In this document: positions 25,637-33,605 of the stretch, one piece after another
Layout of the letters: each line of letters starts with the position of its first letter
How positions within the stretch are numbered: the first letter of the stretch is position 1
Position numbers and translations under genes: made by a program
The notes under the pieces: model-generated
Told to the model about the DNA's origin: nothing
Seen by the model: the letters and a program-made list of their open reading frames with translations, nothing else
Database searches by the model: none
Origin: an uncultured Prevotellaceae bacterium
GTDB lineage: Bacteria; Bacteroidota; Bacteroidia; Bacteroidales; Bacteroidaceae
Length of the DNA: 64,000 nt
Reading direction: 5' to 3'
Assembly: GCA_900315455.1 (NCBI GenBank)
Contig: OMZE01000009.1
Span: forward strand, 1-64,000

Positions 25637-26056
25637 TTAATTGGTTTTTACCTTCGCGAAATGCTGTGTTTTGTTACCCCGATCGTTGCGGATGAGGGTG
25701 AACCCTTCGGGCGTAGATTCTCCAAGAACGAGGTTGAATTGGCAATGGGCATTGCCATTGGCGGTATTGATGATACGGAAATACTCCGCTGCATCATAGC
25801 GGTATTTTCCATGAGAAAACAGAAAGACATACTCTCCTTTGCCTGATTGCCCAATCTCAGGCAGAGCGTTCTCAAAATGCCATCTTATGGTCTTGCCGTC
25901 GCCATTCATCCACAACGTGTCTTTACCATTTACAAAAACACCATTGTGTGGTGGGGGCACTGGAGTGCTGAGCATAGGCGGCTTGTCATGAGTCCCGCAA
26001 CCCAAGAACACTGTCAGCACAGCAGACAGTAAAAACAAATAGTATAGTTGTTTCAT
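25637..26056 (-). CDS. Lipoprotein of unknown function
   Basis: A 139-residue protein with a lipoprotein signal (hydrophobic 4-17, lipobox FLGC with Cys20). The mature part begins with a Pro-rich linker (STPVPPPH) and continues as a beta-rich domain (NGVFVNGKDTLWMNGDGKTI, FLFSHGKYRYDAAEYFRI, FTLIRNDRGNKTQHF). I do not recognise a family. It is expected in the outer membrane or periplasm. A promoter lies at 26163-26193. In-frame sequence after its stop looks like a secretion tail, which is odd for a lipoprotein. Confidence 0.7.
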   Translation of the reverse strand: MKQLYYLFLLSAVLTVFLGCGTHDKPPMLSTPVPPPHNGVFVNGKDTLWMNGDGKTIRWHFENALPEIGQSGKGEYVFLFSHGKYRYDAAEYFRIINTANGNAHCQFNLVLGESTPEGFTLIRNDRGNKTQHFAKVKTN

Positions 26057-26162
26057 CTTTTCTGTTACTTTATATCTTACATCAATGAAAAAAACAAGTG
26101 ATTCACGAAGCGTTGGTGAAGTGAGTTGATTGAGTGGTTAATAAGTTAGTATGGTATGAATA

Positions 26163-26193
26163 CAAAAATAGAAATAATTCATGAAAAATCAAG
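26163..26193 (-). promoter_or_regulatory. Promoter (CTTG-N19-TATTTTTG) for the lipoprotein gene
   Basis: On the minus strand, CTTG (26190-26193) and TATTTTTG (26163-26170) are 19 nt apart, matching the Bacteroidetes consensus. The leader would be about 100 nt. The rest of 26057-26377 has only this promoter and the hairpin at 26294-26333. Confidence 0.6.
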
Positions 26194-26293
26194 TCACATT
26201 TCACTTGTGGGACTGCGATTTTAACAACTTTTATCAATAAGAAAATATGAAGTAACTCTTACCTTTGCCCCAGGGAGTATTATAGAATAAGCG

Positions 26294-26333
26294 ACACCAC
26301 CCTGTCAAGACATCTGTCATGGCAGGGTGGTGT
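26294..26333 (-). terminator. Hairpin downstream of the LRR/small-protein operon
   Basis: Arms ACACCACCCTG (26294-26304) and CAGGGTGGTGT (26323-26333) are perfectly complementary. It lies 45 nt past the minus-strand stop at 26378. The U-tract on the minus strand is weak. Confidence 0.55.
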
Positions 26334-26377
26334 TTTATGTATTCTGATGGCACAGATTGCTCAGGTGGAAGCGACTG

Positions 26378-26560
26378 TTATTCTTCATCCCACAATGAGG
26401 GATGGTAGAAATTGGCATCGGCTTCGTCGTCAGCATCGCCTTCGCCTCCAATAGATTTCACGTTCTCACCGATGCTTTGATTTGACAATACAACGGGAGC
26501 CATACATTCGCTTCCCATGCATTCCTTGTAGATGTAGGGCTTTTTGTATGTTATTTTCAT
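26378..26560 (-). CDS. Small acidic protein, MKxxYxKP family (member 2)
   Basis: A 60-residue protein. The ATG at 26560 is preferred because MKITYKKPYI aligns with the other members and an unusually good AAGGAGGA lies just before it on the minus strand. Upstream in-frame codons would only add a charged extension. It has a conserved start, a short hydrophobic spot APVVLS near 21-26, an acidic middle (GGEGDADDEADAN) and the end HPSLWDEE; LWDEE is shared with the protein at 15970-16173. There is no signal peptide. It follows the BspA-like LRR gene by 13 nt, so the two are one operon. Function unknown. Confidence 0.7.
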   Translation of the reverse strand: MKITYKKPYIYKECMGSECMAPVVLSNQSIGENVKSIGGEGDADDEADANFYHPSLWDEE

Positions 26561-26573
26561 TGTATCCTCCTTG

Positions 26574-28244
26574 TCATTTGATGATGATTTTCTTTCCATT
26601 TCTCACATAGATGCCTCTTTTAGGTTGACGAACCTGCTGACCCGCCAAATTATAGAGTAGTTGGTCAGACGCCTTTGCCTCCATTTGATATGATTCGATG
26701 ACGCTGGCATCACCTGAATGCCCGACGGCCAAGTCAAAGACACTGACATTGGCACCCGAGCCTTCGCTATTTCCGTCACTGACATAGACGATACCACCAT
26801 AGGCTTTCCACCCCAATGTGGTGTTTTCGCTTGGCATATAATAGAAAAGGTTATTTTTCAAGTAGTATGCGTATGTAGGTATCTTCTGGTTGGTGTAGGT
26901 GCCTTGGTAGGTAGAAGTGTATTGCTCAGGTCCTTTCTGACCACCAGCCACGGCAAGACTCGGACTGCCATTAAATGGCGTGTAATCCACATCCTGCCCG
27001 TTGAATTCATATTCCCCTTTCGCCACGCCTGGTTTAATCAGGTAAGGTGTGTCGGCTGCCATCCCTTTTTCGTCCTCTGTGACAGGTTGGTCGAAACAGA
27101 GCGTGTTGTTATATACACCGGAATAGCCCCACACTTGGGTCCCTTCGCCGAAAACCTCATTCAACTTTCCATAGGAAACATCGAATGGCAGCATGATGGT
27201 GTACCATTTGTTGACATCCATGCTCCGTACATAGACAGTATTGATAGTGAAAGTGGTGAGAGCGCCATCGTTAACATTGGGGCTTATCACCTCAAGTTGC
27301 TGCACTCCCGTCACCTGTGGACGTTGCAGGTCTGTGGGGCGCAGGTAGATTTTCACCATACCTTTAATGAAGAACTTTTGCCAATATGGAGCATTGCTAT
27401 ATGCTTCTAAAATTTCTGTTTTGGGCTCGACATAGAGAATGCAGTGGGAGTAAAAGTCGAACTCATCAGTTCCGAAGTTCCAGTTGTATGCACTATTGTA
27501 TGCAAAAGGGTCTTCAGCGGAGCAGAAGTCACCGAGTGCTTCGGGTGGCGTAGGGTTACGTGAGTATAGGGCGAGGACAGGGCTTTTCTCGATGACATCC
27601 TCACCGACAGTTTGAAGAGTGGCAGGAAAAGTGATACTGCCCAGCGAACCACAAAATGCAAAAGCCTGTTTGCCGATACTCGTCACACCCTCGGGGATAG
27701 TGATAGAGGTGAAGCCCGTATTGTTGAAGGCCATCTCTCCGATACTTGTCAAGGCTGGACTCCATCCCACATTGTTGAGGATGGTACAGCCGTTGAAGGC
27801 TCCATTGGCAAGTGTTGTCAAGCCATTGGGCATCACCACTGATGTGATTTTAGTTCTATTGCTTACCCCCTGGAAAGAGAAAAGATCGTCAGAGATAGTG
27901 ATACCTGAAAAATCAAGTGCCAACGTTTTTGTCTCGGGCTGAGTGACTCTATTAATAATTCGTGCTATTGCCCCCCAGTCATCACTATTATAAACCGCAC
28001 CATTTACGCTTTTAAATTGGATGGAGGACACTTGATCCCATGGTAGAAGAAGGATGGTGTTCGGCCATTCTACATTAGCAGATATGGCTCCACTGGTACT
28101 GAGGCTGACTTCCGCAATACCGTCATCATTGATGGTGATGTCTAGGCCATCAAAGTGGTAGTCTGTTGCTATGGCATCGACATGAAACATCAGAAGCAGA
28201 ATGATTGCTCCTATGCTTTTCCAGATTTTTCTTTTTATCATCAT
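26574..28244 (-). CDS. Secreted BspA-like leucine-rich repeat protein
   Basis: A 556-residue protein with a signal peptide (about 1-27). A BspA/TpLRR region follows (about 125-235; SVVMPNGLTTLANGAFNGCT, LTSIGEMAFNNTGFTSITIP, EGVTSIGKQAFAFCGSLGSI). A beta-rich C-terminal half contains NKWYTIMLPFDVSYG, a motif I also see in other Prevotella-type LRR proteins and, as WNTLCLPFSL, in the beta-helix protein of this window. The conserved tail ends it (LLYNLAGQQVRQP...RGIYVRNGKKIIIK). It is probably surface-exposed and involved in binding host or matrix molecules. A perfect promoter at 28439-28469 and a conserved leader precede it. Confidence 0.85.
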   Translation of the reverse strand: MMIKRKIWKSIGAIILLLMFHVDAIATDYHFDGLDITINDDGIAEVSLSTSGAISANVEWPNTILLLPWDQVSSIQFKSVNGAVYNSDDWGAIARIINRVTQPETKTLALDFSGITISDDLFSFQGVSNRTKITSVVMPNGLTTLANGAFNGCTILNNVGWSPALTSIGEMAFNNTGFTSITIPEGVTSIGKQAFAFCGSLGSITFPATLQTVGEDVIEKSPVLALYSRNPTPPEALGDFCSAEDPFAYNSAYNWNFGTDEFDFYSHCILYVEPKTEILEAYSNAPYWQKFFIKGMVKIYLRPTDLQRPQVTGVQQLEVISPNVNDGALTTFTINTVYVRSMDVNKWYTIMLPFDVSYGKLNEVFGEGTQVWGYSGVYNNTLCFDQPVTEDEKGMAADTPYLIKPGVAKGEYEFNGQDVDYTPFNGSPSLAVAGGQKGPEQYTSTYQGTYTNQKIPTYAYYLKNNLFYYMPSENTTLGWKAYGGIVYVSDGNSEGSGANVSVFDLAVGHSGDASVIESYQMEAKASDQLLYNLAGQQVRQPKRGIYVRNGKKIIIK

Positions 28245-28319
28245 AGTTAGGCAAATTTATTTGATACAAAACCTTTTTGTGGGCTATAGTTCTCCCCAAT
28301 CTCAGAGCAGCGACCCTTT

Positions 28320-28430
28320 GTTGCCAAGGCAATAGCCATAGTCCTTCAAACCCGCAAGGCAGACAACAGACAATGTAAGCCAGAGTTCTTTCTTTGACAA
28401 CAACGTAAAGGTTTACCGTCGTTTTTTCAT
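28320..28430 (-). other. Conserved leader element, copy 2 (upstream of LRR operon)
   Basis: Minus-strand bases 28379-28320 match 55696-55755 at about 51 of 60 positions, including ACATTGTCTGTTGTCT and CCTTGCGGGT. An ATG (28430-28428) lies 8 nt after the -7 box, as in the other copy. Here the frame is MKKRR then TAA, but in-frame reading beyond the stop gives LTLSVVCLAGLKDYGY, matching copy 1. It is either a leader peptide gene with a stop, or a structured RNA leader. Confidence 0.55.
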
Positions 28431-28438
28431 GGGTGCTA

Positions 28439-28469
28439 CAAAGATACAAAAAATTTCCGTTTTGGCAAA
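28439..28469 (-). promoter_or_regulatory. Perfect promoter (TTTG-N19-TATCTTTG) of the LRR operon
   Basis: On the minus strand, TTTG (28466-28469) and TATCTTTG (28439-28446) match both consensus boxes with 19-nt spacing. Transcription should start close to the ATG at 28430, leaving a leader of about 185 nt before the LRR gene. Confidence 0.75.
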
Positions 28470-28638
28470 GTTTTTACGTTTTTTTCACTCATGCCACATA
28501 TTTGTATCTATCCATCGGTATCTGGTGGTTGATGCCTTGGTGGCCATCAGCCATCAGCAAACCCCGTATTGTAAGATTTTACGGCTTAATCCAAGATTCA
28601 TCATGAAGCATGATAAACTTTAATTTTTTATGCAATTG

Positions 28639-28670
28639 TTTGGAAATATGGATGGGGAGAATTAAATTTG
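28639..28670 (+). promoter_or_regulatory. Perfect promoter (TTTG-N20-TAAATTTG) of the two-SH3 protein gene
   Basis: TTTG at 28639-28642 and TAAATTTG at 28663-28670 are separated by 20 nt. The gene starts 60 nt downstream. Between this and the divergent LRR promoter (28470-28638) I see a small inverted motif TCATCATGAAGCATGATAAA but no gene. Confidence 0.75.
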
Positions 28671-28729
28671 TAGATGAATTCCCCCTGTTCCCCACAGTGA
28701 ATCCACCAATCAACTAAATCCTATTCATT

Positions 28730-29296
28730 ATGAACAAGACAAGAGTTTTATTGCTATCCTTCATCGCTATCCTCTGCCAGGCTGTACATGTCATGGCACA
28801 AGACGAGTCCAAGGTAATCGTTGTTGTGATGAAAACCAACTACACCTATGAAGACCCCCGATGGGGACAGCCCGTCACTTTAGAAAAAGGCCATGCCATA
28901 ACTGTAATGGACGATGGCACCGACACATACGACTATTGGCCCTACCCCGCCGCAAATGTCGGATTGCCCAAAAATGTGACACGCCTGCCCGGTTCCAACG
29001 GCGAGCGTTACATCCAAATCAACGGCACGAACGTAAGGCTGAGGAAAGGTCCCTCAACCAATTACGGATATTATTGCTACAATCAGGCAAGCACCGCCTC
29101 GGTGTATCACAATCAGTTTATCAGCAACGGTACAAACCCCAAGACCGACGACTGGGGCCTTTATGCCGAGTGGAAGCCTTATTACCTTCCGAAAGGCACA
29201 CGATTACCCTATCTGGGCAAGAAGAATGGTTTTTACAAAACCGCATTCAATGGCGAAACATTTTATATTTCCGCGAAATACTGTCTGCTGAAATGA
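28730..29296 (+). CDS. Secreted SH3-domain protein
   Basis: A 188-residue protein with a signal peptide (1-24, ending VHVMAQ). A bacterial SH3 domain shows the typical ERYIQINGTNVRLRKGPSTN (about 91-110) and ends GKKNGFYKTAFNGETFYISA. A preceding segment (27-85) may be a second, divergent SH3-like or beta domain. Such proteins bind peptidoglycan stem peptides or act as periplasmic scaffolds. It is monocistronic, with its own consensus promoter; a dispersed repeat follows. It shares the domain type but not the zinc motif of the protein at 25091-25483. Confidence 0.75.
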   Translation: MNKTRVLLLSFIAILCQAVHVMAQDESKVIVVVMKTNYTYEDPRWGQPVTLEKGHAITVMDDGTDTYDYWPYPAANVGLPKNVTRLPGSNGERYIQINGTNVRLRKGPSTNYGYYCYNQASTASVYHNQFISNGTNPKTDDWGLYAEWKPYYLPKGTRLPYLGKKNGFYKTAFNGETFYISAKYCLLK

Positions 29297-29315
29297 TGCT
29301 TTTTTGAGGGCTTCA

Positions 29316-29456
29316 GGGGGTGCGGACGAAATCCGCACCTACGATCTCAACTTCGTTGCTAAAAGAAATTACCCCTACAGCCCATCAGTGGGTCGAGGGG
29401 TATTGGGGGCATTGACACATCGCCACCGTTCGGGCATGCTCCGCATGTCCGCCATC
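29316..29456. repeat. Dispersed intergenic repeat, copy B (inverted)
   Basis: Read on the minus strand it contains, in order, CATGCCCGAACGGTGGCGAT, CCCCTCGACCCACTGATGGG, TTTTAGCAACGAAGTTG and GGTGCGGATTTCGTCCGCAC. The same order occurs in copy C (33271-33440, plus). It also contains a GTGCGGA...TCCGCAC hairpin that may terminate the SH3 gene. It occupies most of 29297-29530. Confidence 0.75.
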
Positions 29457-29530
29457 CCTCCACCCTCCCCCCTTCCTTCCATCCTTCCCCTTCCTCCCTC
29501 CAAAAAAGCGCTGTGTGTACTACTCACAGG

Positions 29531-30061
29531 CTACTGTCCAGTAGCCTGTTGCATCCCCTCAAAAAACTTCTCCTGCAACTGTGAGGCGAGTTGGTTGTCG
29601 GGATTGAGTTTCAGCGCTTTCTCGAAGTTCTGCATCACATCGATGTAATAGCGCTGACCATTTTGCGCGGGGTCCTGCACGATGCGGACCATGTAGAGAA
29701 AACCGCGAAGGGTGCAGAGGTCCGACTGGTCGGCATTTTTCATCGTCTCCATTTGCGTGATGGTCTGCCCTGCCTCTGCCAACAACCTCTCCGTCTGTTC
29801 TGCATGGGGATTCATCACCGAGAAATAGAGACTGTGCAGCGCCATCTGATACTTGGGCTGGATGCTGTCGGGAAACATCGCGTCGATTCGCTTCATCTCC
29901 GCAATGCAGTTGAGATAAGCCTCTGGCGTGGGCGACTGGATTTTGGCGAGCGACTGGCCGATAAGCCCTTGCATAGTGGGCTCCTGGGCATGGATAGATA
30001 CTGATGCCATCACGAAGAGGGCGAAAGACAACACACGGGTCTTAAAAGTTTGAAATGTCAT
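29531..30061 (-). CDS. Secreted helical (TPR-like) protein
   Basis: A 176-residue protein. The ATG at 30061 gives a signal peptide (about 1-26, ending SVSIHAQ) and overlaps the receptor gene stop by 20 nt, suggesting coupling. The mature region is helical, with a TPR-like end (NFEKALKLNPDNQLASQLQE). It resembles short periplasmic TPR proteins; no catalytic motif is seen. It is the third gene of the LytTR/receptor operon and may assist that receptor. Confidence 0.7.
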   Translation of the reverse strand: MTFQTFKTRVLSFALFVMASVSIHAQEPTMQGLIGQSLAKIQSPTPEAYLNCIAEMKRIDAMFPDSIQPKYQMALHSLYFSVMNPHAEQTERLLAEAGQTITQMETMKNADQSDLCTLRGFLYMVRIVQDPAQNGQRYYIDVMQNFEKALKLNPDNQLASQLQEKFFEGMQQATGQ

Positions 30062-32093
30062 ATGCTTTATTATTTTTAAGTGAAACAAATATGCCGATAT
30101 AAAAGAAACGGTCGCGCGAGGCCGTCACGGGATTGCCTTTGGTGTCGTAGCGGAAGACGTTGGTCCGTCCCAGGATGTTGTTCAGCGAAGAATAGATGAT
30201 GACCTTGGGACTCACCAGATAGGTGACATTCACATCCACACTGTTGTAGACAGGCGTTTTGCCTTGCGGGAAATAGCGTGGACTGGCGTAAGATTCCGCC
30301 AAGCCTACGATGACCTTTCCCAAACCGTATTTGGCTGTCAGCCTCAGGTTATGACGCGAGGCGTAGTCGGGCATCCGCAGGGCGGTATAGTCGTGGTAGA
30401 GCCGTTCGGAGTCGTTGAAAGAGTAAGAGAGCGTGGTGACCAGGTTCTTCACCAGTGAGTGGTTTTCCACAAACACATCCACTCCCCTGCTCGAGCCATA
30501 GCCATGAGACTGATAAAGATTGTTTTCCAACAAGGGCAGATGATGATACTTCTTCAGATAGGGCTCTATGCGCAGGAGCATCTTCGGAGTCTTATACTGT
30601 ACAGAGAGGATGGCATGGTGGGCAGTGCTTTGTCGCAGCGTCTTCTGGCTCTGTGCCATATAGTCGTCATCAGCGGTCTGACTGTAACGGCCAGCCACCA
30701 GCGACACCTGCCAGCGTTTGTTGGCCACATAACTCAGGGTTGTCCTGGGCATGAAGAGCCAGTCGCTTCCCATCATCTCAGCCCTTGTCGACACATGGAG
30801 AAACAGCCGTGGAAAAACGCGCCATTGGGCGTCTGCATGAACCGCAAAGATATTGTAATCCAGATGATACCGGCTGGCTTCATACTCCGACTTGCTGTTG
30901 CGGATATAGTCTTCTGCGCCAGCCGACAACTTCAGCACATCAGAACAGACTTTGCGCACTTCGGCCTTCACATGCACCTCGTTGCGCCACTGACGGTAAT
31001 GGTCGCCCACTGCCAGCGCGTCGTCGATATGACTGAAAACCGTAGAATTGGCGATGCCGGTGAAGAGCGATAGTCCATGACAGAATGTTTTCTTATGCGT
31101 GACGTTGGCATAGATGTTATGCTCCTTGAGCGAGAGGCTGCGCCCGTCTACATGCTGTCCTACCGACGTGAAGTCGTAGCCGACGTAGGATTTCAGCACA
31201 CCCGACGACCCGAACTCTTTCTTATACTGTGCCTCGCCAGAGAGTTTGCGGTAGGGCCGGCTGAAGTCGAAGCGCTCTGTAAACAGACGGCTATACAGCC
31301 CCATACTGGTCAGCGCGGCATTAAACGACAAACTGCTGTTGGCGAACGCCTTCGTGCCGCCCACATTCCAGTCTACCAACGACGCGCTCACGCCATATTT
31401 GTCGCTCGTTGCCATGTCGGTGGCCTCCATGGGGAGCACGGCCGAAAGCGCCTGTCCGTATTCGCCTCCATAGCCGCCCAGTGAGAAATTGATGCCTTTG
31501 AACAGAAACGGGGAGAAACGCCCCCGCACTGCAGAGTTCTCCGTATTGGTGGAATAAGGCACCAGCACGTGCATGCCATTGACAAACGTCTGGCATTCCT
31601 CGCTCTCACCGCCCCTGACATACAACTTGCCGTTCTCGCCCACCGTCTGGGTGCCGGGCAACGTCTGCAATGCTGCCACGATGTCACCGCACGAATTGCC
31701 TGCCATCACCACGTCGAGCGCATCCATGGTCTTGAAATTGTCGCTCTTGCCAAAACTGAACGTGCTTGCCGTCACCACCACTTCGTTGATGGTGGTGGCC
31801 TGCTCGCGCATCTGTATAGAGAGGTTTGACAGTTGGCCGACGTCTGCCGTGCACGAATAGTCCTCGTAGCCCATGTAAGTCACCTGGAGTGTCACCTGAC
31901 CCGTCTTCGAGGTGTCGAAGGCAAACCGCCCGAGGGTGTCGGTCAGGCATCCGTCTATGGTTCCTACGATAAATACATTGGCGCCCACGAGCCTTTCCTT
32001 TCCGTCGCTGACGATACCGGAAACGGTGGTCTGGGCAGACAACTGGCATGCTGCCAAGAGCATGAAAAATAGATGTATCAGTGAATGTTTCAT
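30042..32093 (-). CDS. Small TonB-dependent outer-membrane receptor
   Basis: A 683-residue protein; the ATG at 32093 gives the signal peptide MKHSLIHLFFMLLAACQLSA. It has an N-terminal carboxypeptidase-regulatory-like domain (about 22-105; GIVSDGKERLVGANVFIVGT, LQVTYMGYEDY), a plug domain (about 110-230; NEVVVTAS, LQTLPGTQTVGENGKLYVRG) and a 22-strand-type barrel. The length is well below SusC proteins (about 1000) and no SusD gene is adjacent, so it probably takes up a small ligand or acts as a sensor. It lies directly downstream of a membrane LytTR regulator, and a small secreted helical protein follows with overlap. Confidence 0.85.
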   Translation of the reverse strand: MKHSLIHLFFMLLAACQLSAQTTVSGIVSDGKERLVGANVFIVGTIDGCLTDTLGRFAFDTSKTGQVTLQVTYMGYEDYSCTADVGQLSNLSIQMREQATTINEVVVTASTFSFGKSDNFKTMDALDVVMAGNSCGDIVAALQTLPGTQTVGENGKLYVRGGESEECQTFVNGMHVLVPYSTNTENSAVRGRFSPFLFKGINFSLGGYGGEYGQALSAVLPMEATDMATSDKYGVSASLVDWNVGGTKAFANSSLSFNAALTSMGLYSRLFTERFDFSRPYRKLSGEAQYKKEFGSSGVLKSYVGYDFTSVGQHVDGRSLSLKEHNIYANVTHKKTFCHGLSLFTGIANSTVFSHIDDALAVGDHYRQWRNEVHVKAEVRKVCSDVLKLSAGAEDYIRNSKSEYEASRYHLDYNIFAVHADAQWRVFPRLFLHVSTRAEMMGSDWLFMPRTTLSYVANKRWQVSLVAGRYSQTADDDYMAQSQKTLRQSTAHHAILSVQYKTPKMLLRIEPYLKKYHHLPLLENNLYQSHGYGSSRGVDVFVENHSLVKNLVTTLSYSFNDSERLYHDYTALRMPDYASRHNLRLTAKYGLGKVIVGLAESYASPRYFPQGKTPVYNSVDVNVTYLVSPKVIIYSSLNNILGRTNVFRYDTKGNPVTASRDRFFYIGIFVSLKNNKAYDISNF

Positions 32094-32205
32094 GCCGCAA
32101 AAATACGGCAAGAATCCATAGCCTCCAAATACCCGTGACAGACAACTAAATCGGCTGACAGAAAACTAAGCCGAATGACGAATGACTACAAAAAATGACG
32201 AATGA

Positions 32206-33030
32206 CTAAGCGATAAAAGCCTTTAGGCGTGGCACATACGAGCGTGATACGGGGATGGTATTCGTGCATGTGCCAAGGGTCAGTTGGTAGCCGTTGGAGT
32301 TGCCCTGCGCAGCGGTGATGTTGTTCACGTTGACCACAAACGAGCGGTGGCACTGAAAAATATTCTCATATTCTTTCAGTTCCTCCACCACGGCGCTCAG
32401 CGTGGCATGAAGTTCCATGGTCGTAGGCTTTCCATCCTTCATATAGCAAACAGAGACGTTGTTTTTCTGGGCCTCGACATACAGCAGGCTGTTGATGGGA
32501 ATACAGAGGTCGTTTCCCCTGACGCTGCTGTCATGGATGGTGATGCAAATGTCTTTCTGCTCCTCCGTGGTCTTGTTGAGCAGCGCCTCCATATTGTCTT
32601 TCAGAAACCTATTGTACTGTATGATGATGGAAACAACCGTAATGAAGATGCCGATGATAAACGTCCAATACAAGAACAAGAGGAAAAACTGAAGATAGAA
32701 GGGAGAATCGAAGACGATGCATACCGTAAGGAAATTGCAGACAGCGATGAAGAGTGTCAGTCCGATAATGACACAGGCATGATGCCAAATACGCCAGGGC
32801 TTTATTCGTTGCGGCAAACGGCCAAAGACAGCCCATCCATAGAAAGCATAGCAGCCCGTAGTGACAAGGCCAAAGATGGCTGCCGCCACGCACTTATTGC
32901 CCTGATAGGCACTGAATCCGAATGGTTGCAACAGATAGAGTATCGCCCATATGACTATACCATATAACACACTGTCTCTCAGCCAGTGTTTACTCTGCTT
33001 AAAAGGATATGTTCGAGTAAGGAATGACAT
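32206..33030 (-). CDS. Membrane-bound LytTR-family transcriptional regulator
   Basis: A 274-residue protein with four predicted membrane helices (about 20-36, 46-66, 85-107, 114-138). A short linker follows, then a C-terminal LytTR DNA-binding domain (about 165-272; INSLLYVEAQKNNVSV, ENIFQCHRSFVVNVNNI, IPVSRSYVPRLKAF). It lacks a receiver domain, so signal sensing should be through the membrane part. It is the first gene of a three-gene operon with a TonB-dependent receptor and a secreted helical protein. Autoregulation is likely, since its promoter lies within a palindromic element (33051-33082). Confidence 0.85.
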   Translation of the reverse strand: MSFLTRTYPFKQSKHWLRDSVLYGIVIWAILYLLQPFGFSAYQGNKCVAAAIFGLVTTGCYAFYGWAVFGRLPQRIKPWRIWHHACVIIGLTLFIAVCNFLTVCIVFDSPFYLQFFLLFLYWTFIIGIFITVVSIIIQYNRFLKDNMEALLNKTTEEQKDICITIHDSSVRGNDLCIPINSLLYVEAQKNNVSVCYMKDGKPTTMELHATLSAVVEELKEYENIFQCHRSFVVNVNNITAAQGNSNGYQLTLGTCTNTIPVSRSYVPRLKAFIA

Positions 33031-33050
33031 AAGTCTACGTTATTGACTTA

Positions 33051-33082
33051 CAAAAGTAGTGCAAGGCGAGAGAAATACCAAG
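33051..33082 (-). promoter_or_regulatory. Promoter (CTTG-N20-TACTTTTG) of the LytTR/receptor operon
   Basis: On the minus strand, CTTG (33079-33082) and TACTTTTG (33051-33058) fit the consensus. The -7 box is the left end of the palindromic repeat units described next. Confidence 0.6.
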
Positions 33083-33270
33083 CGAAAAACAAAGTTTTTT
33101 GCTTGAATTTCCGAGCCGCCGCCTACTTTCGCCACGCAGCGGCAAAGGTAGTGCAAACCGAACGGAATACGAAACAAAAAAAAGATTTTTTTTTGTTTCT
33201 ATTCCTGAGGTGCAGCCTACTTTCGGCGAAGCCAAAAGTAGTGCAAGGCGAGCCGCCGCCTACTTTCGGA
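33051..33270. repeat. Tandem palindromic elements with outward-facing -7-like ends
   Basis: Two full units (about 33051-33145 and 33152-33232) and a short third (33233-33270) share the plan: AAAGTAGTGCAAgGCGAg at the left, an AT-rich inverted core, and CCGCCGCCTACTTTCG at the right. The core of unit 2 is a long palindrome centred near 33185 (GGAATACGAAAC... /...GTTTCTATTCC, 33164-33206). The core of unit 1 is AAGCgAAAAAC / GTTTTTTGCTT. The left ends read TACTTTTG outward on the minus strand and the right ends read TACTTTCG outward on the plus strand. Confidence 0.7.
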
Positions 33271-33440
33271 GGGGCGGACATGCGAAACATGCCCGAACGG
33301 TGGCGATGGGCCAGCATGCCCGAACGGTGGTGATGTGTCAATGCTCCTGATACCCCTCGTCCCACTGATGGGTTGTAGGAGTAATTTCTTTAGCAACGAA
33401 GTTGCGTCCGTAGGTGCGGATTGTGTCCGCACCCCCATCA
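33271..33440. repeat. Dispersed intergenic repeat, copy C
   Basis: It contains CATGCCCGAACGGTGG twice in tandem (from about 33288 and 33315), then TACCCCTCGTCCCACTGATG, TTTCTTTAGCAACGAAGTTG and GTAGGTGCGGATTGTGTCCG. It aligns with copy B over about 130 bp and with the right half of copy A. Together with the palindromic elements it fills 33031-33500. Confidence 0.75.
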
Positions 33441-33540
33441 CCTCTCGAGAGATGCCCCTCTATCCTATACCTCAAGCCATTTCCGCTGAACAATTCGGGG
33501 TGTTCGTTGAAAAAAATCTCTGGAAATCCTGATTCTTGAC

Positions 33541-33548
33541 TATCTTTG
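33541..33548 (+). promoter_or_regulatory. -7 box for the secreted-protein/LytS/LytR operon
   Basis: A perfect TATCTTTG lies 57 nt before the ATG at 33606. TCTG at 33519-33522 is a poor -33 candidate. Confidence 0.5.
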
Positions 33549-33605
33549 CCAAGCAATTCCCACCATGATGGATGGGAAAACACAAGAACAACCAAAATGC
33601 AATAT

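Noticed and set aside
33043-33441. Several overlapping short open frames in both strands
   Set aside because: They are created by the palindromic and dispersed repeats; translations are repeat-derived and lack start signals.
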